Assembly (NCBI GenBank): GCA_955652655.1
Contig: CATPCK010000998.1
Location: 1-16,265, forward strand
Reading direction: 5' to 3'
DNA from: an uncultured Ktedonobacteraceae bacterium
GTDB taxonomy: Bacteria > Chloroflexota > Ktedonobacteria > Ktedonobacterales > Ktedonobacteraceae
Length of the DNA stretch: 16,265 bases
The notes under the pieces were generated by a model. It did no database searches. It was not told where the DNA came from and saw only the letters and a list, made by a program, of their open reading frames with translations. The translations under genes and the position numbers were made by a program. The stretch's first letter is position 1. Every line of letters begins with the position of its first letter. Of the stretch, positions 16,105 through 16,265 are shown one piece after another.

Positions 16105-16265
16105 TCAATCTTGCATATCCGGCTGTGGATCTTTCCAATCTTCCGGCATCATGATTCTCGCTTCTACGCCGGCATTCTCTTTCAAGAGGAACAAGAGATT
16201 GCTTCCACTGAGTAGCTCAAGGGGCTTGCCGTCAGCGAATTCGAAGGAGGCTTTGCCATACCCGC
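16105..16265 (-). CDS. C-terminal end of a restriction-endonuclease-like protein (partial)
   Basis: An open frame enters from the right edge and ends at TGA (16107-16105), giving 52 residues. It reads G-Y-G-K-A-S-F-E-F-A-D-G-K-P-L-E-L-L-S-G, then S-N-L-L-F-L-L-K, then an acidic tail ending D-M-Q-D. The A-x-x-F-A-x-G-K-x-(I/L)-x-L-(I/L)-x-G-x-x-L-x-x-L-L pattern matches the last strand and helix of Mrr-type restriction endonuclease domains, the part after the catalytic residues. The catalytic core itself would lie outside the window. Its stop is 32 nt upstream of the TIR gene start, so the two are probably co-transcribed. Fold assignment from 52 residues is tentative. Confidence 0.55.
   Translation of the reverse strand, partial: GYGKASFEFADGKPLELLSGSNLLFLLKENAGVEARIMMPEDWKDPQPDMQD

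Overview
The window reads as a chromosomal segment from a bacterium of Chloroflexota type, most likely Ktedonobacteria-like. Three things suggest this: an rRNA operon in which 5S follows the spacer tRNAs with no 23S between, very large multidomain beta-rich proteins, and a pentapeptide-repeat/TIR protein beginning with a Q-H-L-x-x-L-x-Q-S-V-x-x-W-N-x-W-R type leader. The lineage is an inference from layout and protein flavour, since only the last ~113 nt of 16S are present.

Layout. Positions 1-618 hold the 3' end of 16S rRNA, a spacer with strong hairpins, tRNA-Ile(GAU), tRNA-Ala(UGC), a 5S rRNA and a clean rho-independent terminator. Positions 824-13418 are a tightly coupled three-gene unit on the + strand: a 1704-residue beta-sandwich/FnIII protein (P1), a 643-residue protein with a polymorphic-toxin-like C-terminus (P2), and an 1850-residue multidomain beta-rich protein (P3). 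P1 and P2 overlap by 4 nt (ATGA) and P2 and P3 by 1 nt (TAATG), so translation is probably coupled and the products probably act together. None of the three has a signal peptide. P1 carries four exactly 67-residue copies of a repeat resembling those in phage tail proteins, and P1 and P3 share a C-x-D-F beta-sandwich module. Base composition is mosaic: P1 is GC-rich up to about 5340, the stretch of about 5340-8900 (end of P1, all of P2, start of P3) is clearly AT-richer, and the rest of P3 is GC-rich again. The composition steps lie inside the genes.

After a 73-nt gap with a hairpin and a strong Shine-Dalgarno comes a 540-residue six-helix membrane protein with a disordered Pro/Ala/Thr linker (13492-15114). 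Converging on it with 4 nt between the stop codons is a minus-strand pair: a pentapeptide-repeat/TIR protein (15119-16072) and, just upstream of it, the C-terminal end of a probable restriction-endonuclease-like protein (16105-16265, running off the window). These two look like a small defence-type operon.

The best candidate for an undescribed system is the P1-P2-P3 unit: two giant cytoplasmically made beta-rich scaffold/adhesin-like proteins flanking a toxin-like protein that has no adjacent immunity gene. It resembles a toxin-delivery or surface-appendage system in logic, but no tail-sheath, baseplate, Rhs or secretion genes are visible here, so its function remains open.
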